Below, in pieces: positions 17,813-25,577 of a DNA stretch of 64,000 nucleotides. The stretch covers positions 1-64,000 of the forward strand of contig RAZE01000018.1 of assembly GCA_003611955.1 (NCBI GenBank). The letters are read 5' to 3'. Below the pieces are notes generated by a model. It worked only from the letters and a program-made list of their open reading frames with translations. It was not told where the DNA came from and searched no databases. The DNA is from a bacterium 1XD8-76. GTDB taxonomy: Bacteria; Bacillota; Clostridia; Lachnospirales; Lachnospiraceae. The position numbers were made by a program, and so were the translations under genes. Position 1 is the stretch's first letter. Each line of letters begins with the position of its first letter.

Positions 17813-19451
17813 CCCCATTCAGAAAATAGTCGTCCAGAAAGGCCAGACGATTCCGGACAAACTGTTTTGTCTGTGTCAGGTCAGCCGTATTTCCGCTGTC
17901 CGGGCAGAGGGCGGTGTCCCTGGCGAGAGCGCCGCTGTCCACGAGAAGAGCCATATTCTCTTCCATGATAGAGATGATATGATCCTCGGAGAGGATGTCC
18001 TGACGGTAGGTTGAATACCTTTGTTTCAGAAGATCGTTGGCACCGTAAATATTTTCGTCAAAGAGCTGCTTGATGCAGGATTCCGCGTAGATAACGGTTG
18101 GGTCTTCATCGAAAGCGACGTACAGTTTTTCCGGCTCCTGTGTCCAGATTTCGCCGAAGGTATAATTGAGGTCCCAGGGCAGGATGTAGGTAATATACCG
18201 GCCGTCGGGCTGTCTGCGGGAGACCATGTAAGTATTTTTGGACTGGTTGTCCGCGGCGGCGACCGCCTGTATAAAGATGTGAAAATCGGCGATGTTGCGC
18301 ATATCGAGAAGACTCATATAGGCGTGGGCGTTCGGTGTCCAGTAAGCGTAAGTCAGATATTCCTGCAGGGGCATCCATCCTGCCTGAATTTTTTCGGGCT
18401 CCTTGGGATAACGAAGGCGCACAGGGTACGCCACGCTGAAATTGTTCCTCAGAGAATACTCGAAAGCGCTCTGGGAGGGACCGCCGAACTCCACCAGTTT
18501 GTAGAGGGAATCTCCGTCTTTCAACTGCAGGGTATCCTCATCTATGGGGGAGAGAACGCCGCACAATCCGTTGTAGCGGCCGTCCACGATCACTTCGCAG
18601 TAAGTCATTTCCGCGCTGTATTCCATAAAATCGGGCTGGCTGGAGGCGATCTCATTCCAGAGCGTGAGGGATGTCATATCCCGGATCTTGCTGCTGTCGT
18701 TGAACATGGTGATCAGCTTCCATTTGGCGTGGGTGCCGATATCGAAGAGATACTGCTCATTTTTTGTTCCGTCCTCCTCCAACAGTTTGATGGAATAGTT
18801 TTTCTTTCTGCCGTAGGCGGCGGAGCTTGCACCGCGCTCGTGGAAAGTGACCGGGCTGGATACGGTCTGACATTTTCCGGTTTCCGGATTGGCGTTGAAG
18901 ATGGTTATACCTCCGTAATATCTTGTCTCGGAGTTAAAGAAGTAGTCGTCGGGCTCTGAGTCCGGATCATAGACCGGCTCCTCGGACCATGACGATGTCA
19001 GACTGATCAGGGGGATGCCTGTGACCATGACCGGCAGGATCTGGTAGGCGTCTCCGATGCGGGCATACAGAGAAAAGACATGGCAGCTGCTGATGGCGGA
19101 GGCTTTATCGAGGAGGAAAGGGTCTTCCAGGAAATAGAGTTCACCGTCGGGAACACTCAGGGAGAGAGCGCCCTGCCAGGCGTCCGTATTCATATTCTGG
19201 GACAGGTAATAGACCTGACTCCCCTGGTCGTAGGGAAGAGGGTGGCCGTTAAACAGCAAAACAGCATTTTGATCCAGCAGCAGAGTGGGAGTTGGGGGGG
19301 CAGGAAGGGAGGCGGCATCCTGCAGCGGGAGGATGTCCGCCGAGAATATTTTTCTGGATTCCAGATGATGAAAATAAAATAAGACGATCACAAAAAGGAT
19401 TGTCAGGGGAAGAAAAAGATATTTGGAAAATAGTCTGGCGTGGTCGGACAT
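17799..19451 (-). CDS. CotH-family kinase, membrane-anchored
   Basis: A 550-residue protein with one N-terminal membrane segment (about residues 10-28) and a large extracytoplasmic part. The region from about residue 205 reads as a CotH kinase domain: a FHERGASSAAYGRKKNYSIKL stretch (RG.S....KK.Y.IKL), then WKLI..FND.SK.RD, and NYTFG near residue 445. Characterised CotH proteins are atypical protein kinases that phosphorylate spore-coat or secreted proteins. In polysaccharide loci their target is unknown. AGGAG lies 5 nt before the ATG and sits directly after a strong hairpin (19463-19489). It is probably co-transcribed with the Spo0A-domain gene upstream on the same strand. Confidence 0.78.
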   Translation of the reverse strand: MSDHARLFSKYLFLPLTILFVIVLFYFHHLESRKIFSADILPLQDAASLPAPPTPTLLLDQNAVLLFNGHPLPYDQGSQVYYLSQNMNTDAWQGALSLSVPDGELYFLEDPFLLDKASAISSCHVFSLYARIGDAYQILPVMVTGIPLISLTSSWSEEPVYDPDSEPDDYFFNSETRYYGGITIFNANPETGKCQTVSSPVTFHERGASSAAYGRKKNYSIKLLEEDGTKNEQYLFDIGTHAKWKLITMFNDSSKIRDMTSLTLWNEIASSQPDFMEYSAEMTYCEVIVDGRYNGLCGVLSPIDEDTLQLKDGDSLYKLVEFGGPSQSAFEYSLRNNFSVAYPVRLRYPKEPEKIQAGWMPLQEYLTYAYWTPNAHAYMSLLDMRNIADFHIFIQAVAAADNQSKNTYMVSRRQPDGRYITYILPWDLNYTFGEIWTQEPEKLYVAFDEDPTVIYAESCIKQLFDENIYGANDLLKQRYSTYRQDILSEDHIISIMEENMALLVDSGALARDTALCPDSGNTADLTQTKQFVRNRLAFLDDYFLNGVKDS

Positions 19452-19462
19452 AAAAACTCCTG

Positions 19463-19489
19463 CGGGGATTAAAAAGATTTTAATCCCCG
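19463..19489. terminator. Strong symmetric hairpin between the Spo0A-domain and CotH-like genes
   Basis: CGGGGATTAAAA (19463-19474) pairs perfectly with TTTTAATCCCCG (19478-19489) around a 3-nt loop, a 12-bp stem. On the plus strand it is followed at once by GATTTTTAT, a good intrinsic-terminator tail that would stop antisense transcription coming from 15-17.8 kb. On the minus strand it separates the Spo0A-domain stop from the CotH SD (AGGAG follows the stem directly) and has only a delayed run of five U. There it may act as a partial terminator or affect CotH translation. Confidence 0.75.
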
Positions 19490-19505
19490 GATTTTTATCG
19501 ATAGA

Positions 19506-19883
19506 TTACAGATCTCTTACGTCTAGTCTTATTTTGTCAGCAATTCTTGCAATATATTCACTGTTGGTGGGACGCCCCTTGCCGGTGCCCACGGAGTAGC
19601 CGAAGAGTTCTTCGAATGTGTCTATGTTTCCCCTGGTCCATGAGACTTCGATGGCGTTTCGGATAGCGCGCTCCACTTTCTGGTCAGTGGTTTTAAAGCG
19701 TTTAGCGACTGTGGGATACAAAAGCTTTGTGACACTGCTGACAGCTTCCATATCTTTGCCGGAGAGGATGATCGCTTCTCTCAGATAATGATACCCTTTC
19801 AGATGAGCCGGAATTCCCATATCCAGCATAATCCTGGTGACATAGCGTTCCAGATCGACCTCGTTCATGTTTGCAATATCCAT
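19506..19883 (-). CDS. Stand-alone Spo0A C-terminal DNA-binding domain protein
   Basis: A 125-residue protein that aligns by eye with the effector domain of Spo0A over nearly its full length: GIPAHLKGYHYLREAI, VTKLLYPTVAKRF, VERAIRNAIEVSWTRGN and PTNSEYIARIADKIRL. There is no phosphoacceptor receiver domain, so control must be by expression level, a partner, or competition with true Spo0A. In the recognition-helix area the canonical ASRVERAIRH of Bacillus Spo0A reads DQKVERAIRN, so DNA specificity may differ. Start at ATG 19883, with AAAGGGG about 10 nt upstream. It sits divergently from the 20.1-36.1 kb polysaccharide operon, so it is a candidate local regulator of it. Confidence 0.88.
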   Translation of the reverse strand: MDIANMNEVDLERYVTRIMLDMGIPAHLKGYHYLREAIILSGKDMEAVSSVTKLLYPTVAKRFKTTDQKVERAIRNAIEVSWTRGNIDTFEELFGYSVGTGKGRPTNSEYIARIADKIRLDVRDL

Positions 19884-19965
19884 TATTCAAATTCCCCTTT
19901 CAAATTATGGCATGTGGTTAATAGCTTCGCATTTCCTGTAAGAAAATGTTTTCTGTTATCAATAT

Positions 19966-19984
19966 ATTATACTATTTGTCGCGA
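19966..19984 (-). promoter_or_regulatory. Candidate -10 box and 0A-box-like motif upstream of the Spo0A-domain gene
   Basis: On the minus strand TATAAT (19971-19966) lies about 83 nt before the ATG. No good -35 is seen at 16-18 bp. Immediately upstream, the plus-strand sequence TTTGTCGCGA (19975-19984) partly matches the Spo0A site TTTGTCGAAA (TGTCG conserved, last bases changed). It could be an autoregulatory site, also within 125 bp of the divergent glycosyltransferase gene. This is a weak, suggestive match. Confidence 0.3.
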
Positions 19985-20104
19985 TTTGGGAAGTGTAAGT
20001 TATCGCATTTTTAATAGAATATTCAAAAATAATTTGGAATAAAAGATGACGAACAGGGACTTCTGTGGTAAGATAGATATGATTTTCAGGGGAGCTTTTA
20101 CACT

Positions 20105-20872
20105 ATGATAAGTGTTATTATACCAGTCCATAACGCGGAAAACTTTATCAGAGATACGATCGACTGTGTCCGGGCGCAGTCTTATCCCGATTGGGAACTT
20201 TTGTTGATTGAAGACGGTTCTACGGACCATACTATGAATGTGATGGAAAATTATCTGGGAGAACTCCGGGATGAGAGGATAAAGCTGGTGAAGCGGGAGA
20301 TCCGCTCGGAGGAAGAGAGATCTTTCGGAGCGGCCAGGGCGCGCAACCTGGGGCTGTCTCTGGCGAAGGGCAGGTATATCGCCTATCTGGATGCGGATGA
20401 TTATTGGACGTCGGACAAGCTGGAGAGGGAACTGGCCTTTCTCAGGGAGAAGCAGGCAGGGTTTGTCTTTACGGGCTATGAGTTCGGGGACGAGAACGCG
20501 AAAGGAACCGGAAAGGTCGTGCGGGTGCCGGGAACGCTAAATTACAGGCAGGCTCTCGCCAACACGACGATCTTTACTTCCACGGTTATGCTGGATACGG
20601 AAAAGATAGACAGATCTCTGATGGAAATGCCCTGCATAAAGAGCGAGGACACGGCGAGCTGGTGGAGAATATTAAAGACCGGCGTCACAGCGTACGGGTT
20701 AAATGAGAATCTGGTGGTGTACAGGAGGGCGGGCAAAAGTCTGTCGTCCAACAAAATAGAAGCGCTCAGGCGCATCTGGAATCTGTACAGGAGAGCGGCG
20801 GGACTTTCCGTTTTTGCCAGCGCCTGTCATTTTGTGCCGTGGGCGTACCGGGCGGTCAGAAGAAGGGTTTAA
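20105..20872 (+). CDS. GT2 family glycosyltransferase
   Basis: A 255-residue GT-A enzyme. It begins MISVIIPVHNAENFI, with LIEDGSTDHT (about 38-47), FGAARARNLGLSLAKG (about 77-92) and the YLDADDYW acceptor/metal motif (about 96-103). No membrane anchor is seen, so it works as a cytoplasmic or peripheral transferase adding a sugar to a lipid-linked intermediate. GGGGAGC precedes the ATG. It heads the operon running to 36.1 kb and is divergent from the Spo0A-domain gene, with a 221-bp intergenic region that must hold both promoters. I saw no convincing plus-strand -35/-10 pair there. The donor sugar is unknown. Confidence 0.88.
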   Translation: MISVIIPVHNAENFIRDTIDCVRAQSYPDWELLLIEDGSTDHTMNVMENYLGELRDERIKLVKREIRSEEERSFGAARARNLGLSLAKGRYIAYLDADDYWTSDKLERELAFLREKQAGFVFTGYEFGDENAKGTGKVVRVPGTLNYRQALANTTIFTSTVMLDTEKIDRSLMEMPCIKSEDTASWWRILKTGVTAYGLNENLVVYRRAGKSLSSNKIEALRRIWNLYRRAAGLSVFASACHFVPWAYRAVRRRV

Positions 20873-20974
20873 AACCATTTCGGGGGGGCGCGGCATCTTA
20901 ATTGTAGCAGAGAGAAAGGTCACGGTCTGTGGGGGATGGCCGGTATGAGTACAAAGTAAGTAAAGGAATATGTG

Positions 20975-22492
20975 ATGCAGGAAAAAGAGGCGTTTAAGAG
21001 GCTTGTAAGACTTTCCCTTTCGGGAATATGTCTGTTGGGACAGGTGGGAATTTATATCCGCTTCCTATATCTCTATTATTTTGAACCGATCAAACAGAAT
21101 CTTCAGTTCTTTGAGAAGGGGGAGGCGCTTTTTATCGCGATCTATGCGGTGCTGATCTTCTTCTTTTCCAATATGTACGGTGGAATGCGGATCGGTTATC
21201 TGAAGAACGGGGAAGTGATCTTTTCCCAGATATTTGCCACGCTGTTGGCGGATCTGATCACTTACGGACAGATATCCATCATGATCACAGCGCTGTATCC
21301 GATCGAACCGTTTTTCCATATGCTGACGATGCAGGTCGCGTGGGTCGTCGTATGGATCAATATATCCACCTTTATCTATCAGCATATTTTTGCGCCGAGA
21401 CAGATGCTGCTGATCCACGGGGACAGACCCTACGACGATATTGTGGCGAAGTTCGGCACGAGGAAAGACAAGTATGATATCTGCAAGTGTATCAGCTACA
21501 GGGTGGGATACGATGACATCTTTATGGAGATTTTGGAGCCCTATGATGCCATCGTCATCTGGGACATTCCGGTGGATGTGCGCAACAAGATTCTGAAATT
21601 TTGTTATGGGCATTCGATCCGCGTATATATCATGCCAAAAATAACGGATGTTATTTTAAAGGGGGCGGAGCAGCTCAGTCTTTTTGACACGCCGATCCTG
21701 TTTACGAGAGAGTATAAGATGAGCATTGACCAGCGCTTTGTGAAGCGGCTGATCGATATTGTGTGCTCTCTGGTTCTTATTGTGCTTACTTCTCCGTTGA
21801 TGCTCCTCACGGCTCTTGCCGTCAAGATCTATGACGGAGGACCGATCCTGTACAAGCAGGTGCGGTGCACCATCGGCGGAAAAGAGTTTAGGATCATGAA
21901 ATTCCGCAGTATGAGCGCGGATGCGGAAAAGGACGGGAAGGCGAGGTTAGCGTCGAAAAACGATGCCAGAATCACACCGGTCGGCAAATTCATCAGAGTC
22001 TGCAGGCTGGACGAGCTGCCGCAGCTCTTCAATATCCTGAAAGGGGAGATGTCCTTCATAGGGCCGCGCCCCGAGCGGCCGGAGATCATCGCGCAGTATC
22101 TGGAGGTTATGCCGGAGTTTAAGTTCCGGCTGCGGGTGAAGGCGGGGCTTGCGGGCTACGCCCAGGTCTACGGGAAATATAATACGACGCCCTATGACAA
22201 GCTGAAGCTGGACCTGTACTATATTGAGAACTATTCCGTGTGGATGGACATCAAGCTGATGTTCCTGACATTGAAGATACTGTTGATGCCGGACAGCACG
22301 GAGGGCATCGAGTCGACGCAGATCACGGCGATGAAGCAGTCCAACGCGGAACTGCTGGAGAAGCGGGCGAGACTGGACAGAGAGGCCAGGGAGCGCATCG
22401 AGAAAGAGCACCGGGAGAGAGCGGCCCATGAGGCGGAAGTCCTGGAGCGGCAGAAGGCAGAGAAAAAGCAGGAGGAAGAGACGGCGGAATAG
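20975..22492 (+). CDS. Polyprenyl-phosphate hexose-1-phosphate transferase (initiating sugar transferase, WbaP/EpsE class)
   Basis: Starts the glycan by moving a sugar-1-phosphate from a UDP-sugar to undecaprenyl phosphate. About four membrane segments and a CoA-binding-like domain fill the first 230 residues. The PGT domain (about 245-460) has RLIDIVCSLVLIVLTSPL, KFRSMSADAEKDG, CRLDELPQLFNILKGEMSFIGPRPERPE and KAGLAGYAQVYG, the standard catalytic Asp-Glu and RPE motifs. The last about 45 residues are a highly charged Arg/Glu/Lys helix (from KRARLDREARERIE) that most family members lack. ATG 20975 follows AAAGGA; GTG 20972 is the alternative. The neighbouring co-polymerase and polymerase place it in a Wzy-type assembly line. 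Confidence 0.92.
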   Translation: MQEKEAFKRLVRLSLSGICLLGQVGIYIRFLYLYYFEPIKQNLQFFEKGEALFIAIYAVLIFFFSNMYGGMRIGYLKNGEVIFSQIFATLLADLITYGQISIMITALYPIEPFFHMLTMQVAWVVVWINISTFIYQHIFAPRQMLLIHGDRPYDDIVAKFGTRKDKYDICKCISYRVGYDDIFMEILEPYDAIVIWDIPVDVRNKILKFCYGHSIRVYIMPKITDVILKGAEQLSLFDTPILFTREYKMSIDQRFVKRLIDIVCSLVLIVLTSPLMLLTALAVKIYDGGPILYKQVRCTIGGKEFRIMKFRSMSADAEKDGKARLASKNDARITPVGKFIRVCRLDELPQLFNILKGEMSFIGPRPERPEIIAQYLEVMPEFKFRLRVKAGLAGYAQVYGKYNTTPYDKLKLDLYYIENYSVWMDIKLMFLTLKILLMPDSTEGIESTQITAMKQSNAELLEKRARLDREARERIEKEHRERAAHEAEVLERQKAEKKQEEETAE

Positions 22493-22509
22493 AGACAGGG
22501 AAGAAGAGT

Positions 22510-23619
22510 ATGTGGGAGTGTAATTACGGAAAGGAACCTTTGGATATCAGACTGCTCGTGCTGCGTTTTTTGCGGAGGAGCCCGGTGATACTGATCGCGG
22601 CCCTTCTGGGGGCGTTTTGCGTCGGCGGACCGTATTTCCTTGTGAAGGTGACCTTCGGACCGGCGAAAGAATATGAGGCTGTGACGGATTTCTATATCGA
22701 TTACGCGGTGCAGGAGAACGGGGAGGAATACACCTATTTTAACCAGACGACCTGGACGCAGCTGATCACCGACGATGTGTTTACGGACAAGATACTGACA
22801 CATATGTCAGAATTTGAGGGCGGCGGGACAGAAGATGTCGAAAAACTGCAGGAGGCGGCAGGCGTCACAAAACAGCAGCTGCGGGAATATCTGTATGCGA
22901 CGATGCTGTCCGATACGAGGATCGTGACGACCACGGTGACGACAAATGATCCGGAGCTGACGATGCGGATAGAGAAAGCGTTGATCCGGGCGATGGAAGA
23001 TTTTGGAGGAGAACAGAAGGAGATCGCGGATGTGCGGATCCTGCAGGAGCCGGCGGAGGCCTCCCTTGTGGCGGCGGATGTGCGCACTTTCCGGGCATGT
23101 ATGCTGGGATGTGTTGTCTTTGCGGCGGTGACGATATTTTATCTGTCGATTTATTTTGTGCTGGATGAGGGGATCTACATTCCGGCTTCCTTCGAGAGGC
23201 GCTATGGTATTCCCATGCTGGGGACGATCCGCTCGCCGGAGCTGTCTGCGCTGGCGGGAAAGCTGGTTTCTGGGGAAGCGGTTGTTCTGACGATGGACCG
23301 GGAAGTGGATCCGGAGCAGGTAGGTAAGGCGTTGGCAGAGAGAGGTGTGGAGACCGCGGGGGTTCTCCGGGTGGAGGAGATCCCGGCGGCGGAGAAGGCC
23401 GGGAGCGCGCTGTTTGCGGTAAAGGCGGGAGCTCACAACGGGAAGCAGATAGAGAAAGCGTTGGAACTTTGCCGGAAATGTGGTCTGAGTGTGTCGGCCG
23501 CTCTGCTGTGGGAGGCGGATGAAAAACTGATCAGGGCTTACGAGATGCCGGAGCATGTGCTGCACGCATGGGGACGAATGAGAAGAAATTCGGGCAAAAA
23601 GGAAACGGAAAGGAACTGA
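22510..23619 (+). CDS. Wzz/YveK-type polysaccharide co-polymerase with degenerate kinase-like tail
   Basis: A 369-residue protein with two membrane helices (about 28-50 and 195-220) enclosing an extracytoplasmic region of about 145 residues, the Wzz/CapA chain-length-regulator layout. After the second helix come IPMLGTIRSPE and then about 120 residues that resemble the fold of a bacterial tyrosine kinase: ALFAVKAGAHNGKQIEKAL and GLSVSAALLWEADEKLIRAYE mirror the late strands of that family. The Walker A motif is missing. It may therefore be a catalytically dead fused kinase domain. GGGAAGAAG ribosome site; in one operon with the initiating transferase and polymerase. No separate kinase or phosphatase gene was found. 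Confidence 0.78.
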   Translation: MWECNYGKEPLDIRLLVLRFLRRSPVILIAALLGAFCVGGPYFLVKVTFGPAKEYEAVTDFYIDYAVQENGEEYTYFNQTTWTQLITDDVFTDKILTHMSEFEGGGTEDVEKLQEAAGVTKQQLREYLYATMLSDTRIVTTTVTTNDPELTMRIEKALIRAMEDFGGEQKEIADVRILQEPAEASLVAADVRTFRACMLGCVVFAAVTIFYLSIYFVLDEGIYIPASFERRYGIPMLGTIRSPELSALAGKLVSGEAVVLTMDREVDPEQVGKALAERGVETAGVLRVEEIPAAEKAGSALFAVKAGAHNGKQIEKALELCRKCGLSVSAALLWEADEKLIRAYEMPEHVLHAWGRMRRNSGKKETERN

Positions 23620-23623
23620 CGGC

Positions 23624-24424
23624 ATGGCAACGGTGCAGGTTCTGGCCTCGGTGGTGGATAAGGAGCCCCGCAGGCTGGCGGAAGAGATGCATATCGAGAC
23701 GGACGCGATCATAGTCAATCAGTGCGGTCACTATGAGGCAGAGTCCTTTTGTCATCACGGCAGAAAGATTCAGGTTTTTCATATGGCGGAGCGGGGCGTG
23801 GGGCTTTCCCGGAATACCGCTCTGATGAGGGCGGATGGGGATATCTGCCTTTTTTCGGATCAGGATATCGTGTATGATGCGGGATATGAGGGGAAGATAT
23901 TGCAGGCGTTTGAGAGATGTCCTGCGGCGGATATGATCGTCTTCAATATCGAGGTCGGGGAAGAGAGAAGAACTTACCACAATACGCGGGAAAAAAGAGT
24001 GCGCTGGTATAACTGCGGTCGGTATGGAGCCGTCAGTTTTGCGATAAAGCGGGAAAAGCTGTTGGAGTCCGGCGTGACGTTCTCCCTGCTGTTCGGGGGC
24101 GGCGCAAAGTACAGTGCCGGGGAGGACAGTCTGTTTTTGAAACAGTTTATGGATAAAGGGTATCAGGTATTTGCCTCCCCTGTGACGATCGGCAGGGAGA
24201 GAGAGGGGGATTCCACCTGGTTTTCCGGCTATCACGAAAAGTTTTTTTATGACAGAGGAGTGCTCTACCATTTTTTGTACGGGCACCTGGCGAAACTTTG
24301 GGCGCTTCGGTTTCTTCTGGCACACAGGGAGAAAATGTGCAGAGAGCTTTCGGTGAAAGAGGCGTATCGCATTATGCGGAGGGGGATCCGGAGCCGGGGA
24401 AAGTCGGAGTCTGTGCCGGTGTGA
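23624..24424 (+). CDS. GT2-like glycosyltransferase
   Basis: A 266-residue protein with GT-A features: VVDKEPRRLAEEM and AIIVNQCG at the N-terminus, RGVGLSRNTALMRADGDICLFSDQDIVY (the GLSRN..L..A.GDI...SD.D pattern, about 62-87) and a later GEDSLFLKQFMDKG segment (about 168-181) corresponding to the catalytic ED motif. The N-terminal strand is less canonical than in the other GT2 genes here, and it may start slightly downstream. AAAGGAA lies before the ATG, 4 nt after the co-polymerase stop. Cytoplasmic, adding one residue to the repeat unit; donor unknown. Confidence 0.78.
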   Translation: MATVQVLASVVDKEPRRLAEEMHIETDAIIVNQCGHYEAESFCHHGRKIQVFHMAERGVGLSRNTALMRADGDICLFSDQDIVYDAGYEGKILQAFERCPAADMIVFNIEVGEERRTYHNTREKRVRWYNCGRYGAVSFAIKREKLLESGVTFSLLFGGGAKYSAGEDSLFLKQFMDKGYQVFASPVTIGREREGDSTWFSGYHEKFFYDRGVLYHFLYGHLAKLWALRFLLAHREKMCRELSVKEAYRIMRRGIRSRGKSESVPV

Positions 24425-24433
24425 GGAAATAGA

Positions 24434-25564
24434 ATGGATTACAGTATTTTTATTTATCTGATACTGACCGTGCTGGTGGTGGCGCTTGGGTGGTTTGTGA
24501 ATCTGCCTGCGGCGCGGGCAGACTGCCTGAGCGGCGGTTTTTACGGGCGGCCTTCGGCCTGCGGGGGAAGCGTGACCCGTCAGCAGATGTTCAACCGCAT
24601 TCTGATCTTTACGGTATTTATTCTGCTGTTTGCCGTGTCCGCCTGCCGGATCGCGGTGGGAAACGACTACTGGGTGTACCGCAGCGATTTTCTGCTGATC
24701 GAGCAGGAGAGGCATGTGGCGTTTGAGTTTGGCTTTGTGTGGGTCGTGCGGCTGCTGCAGTCGATGTTGAATCACGATCAGTATCTGCCGATCTTTGCGG
24801 TGTTTTCTTTTTTTACCGTGTTGTTTTTTGTGCGGGGGATGGCGGCCCTCAGCGAGCAGTTCTGTTTTACGGTCTTTCTGCTGATGACAGGCGGCTACTA
24901 TTTTTCCAGTCTGAATTCGGTGCGCTATTATCTGGTGTTAGCCATCGCCATGTACAGTATAAAATATGTACTGCGGGAGGAATGGGGAAAATTTATCTTC
25001 TGGATCCTGATCGCGGCGGCGTTTCACAAGTCGGTTCTGGTGGTGATCCCGCTCTATTTTCTCGCCTCCCGAAACTGGAAAAAATGTCATATGCTGTTTC
25101 TGGCGGCGGGATGCGCAAGCCTCTTGCTCTTCCAGGATTTTTACAGAAGGATCATATTTTATTTTTATCCCTTTTACGAAGGCTCCATGTTCGATACGGG
25201 GGAGACCTCTCTGACCAACATCGCGAAATGCGCGGCGGTTCTTGTGCTGTCGCTGATTTATTACAGAGTGGCAATAGAGGAAGACAGGAAGAACCGGTTT
25301 TGTTTTTACTGCAATCTGGGAGCGCTGGTGCTGTATGTGTTCGCCACGTTTATCCCGGAGATATCCCGGATCGGGTATTACCTGAATATCACCAATATTT
25401 TTCTGATACCGGGGATTATCGTGAAGATACCGGAGAGGAGGCAGCGGATCCTGTGGACGGTGTTGGTCGCGGCGGCATTCCTGGCGTATTTTGCGCTGTT
25501 TTTGCGGAGCGCGTACAGTACGGATATCAGGCTGCTGCCGTACAGGAATTGGATATTTCAGTAG
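24434..25564 (+). CDS. EpsG-type polysaccharide polymerase (Wzy)
   Basis: A 376-residue polytopic protein with about 10 hydrophobic segments. The loop after the second segment has AVGNDYWVYRSDF, and a later SLNSVRYYLVLAIAMYSIKY plus AAAFHKSVLVVIPLYF reproduce the N-x-x-R and FH-S patterns of the EpsG family. Such proteins polymerise lipid-linked repeat units on the outer membrane face. AGGAAATAGA precedes the ATG. It lies between glycosyltransferases in the operon that also has initiating transferase, co-polymerase and ligase-like genes, which supports a polymerase role. An O-antigen ligase-like protein at 34.5 kb could be a second polymerase or the ligase. Confidence 0.78.
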   Translation: MDYSIFIYLILTVLVVALGWFVNLPAARADCLSGGFYGRPSACGGSVTRQQMFNRILIFTVFILLFAVSACRIAVGNDYWVYRSDFLLIEQERHVAFEFGFVWVVRLLQSMLNHDQYLPIFAVFSFFTVLFFVRGMAALSEQFCFTVFLLMTGGYYFSSLNSVRYYLVLAIAMYSIKYVLREEWGKFIFWILIAAAFHKSVLVVIPLYFLASRNWKKCHMLFLAAGCASLLLFQDFYRRIIFYFYPFYEGSMFDTGETSLTNIAKCAAVLVLSLIYYRVAIEEDRKNRFCFYCNLGALVLYVFATFIPEISRIGYYLNITNIFLIPGIIVKIPERRQRILWTVLVAAAFLAYFALFLRSAYSTDIRLLPYRNWIFQ

Positions 25565-25577
25565 ATTGGGGAGAATT

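Noticed and set aside
20873..20971. Short palindrome GGTTT-A-AAACC and a 7-codon ORF before the initiating transferase
   Set aside because: Too short to distinguish from chance; no promoter or regulatory pattern beyond that.
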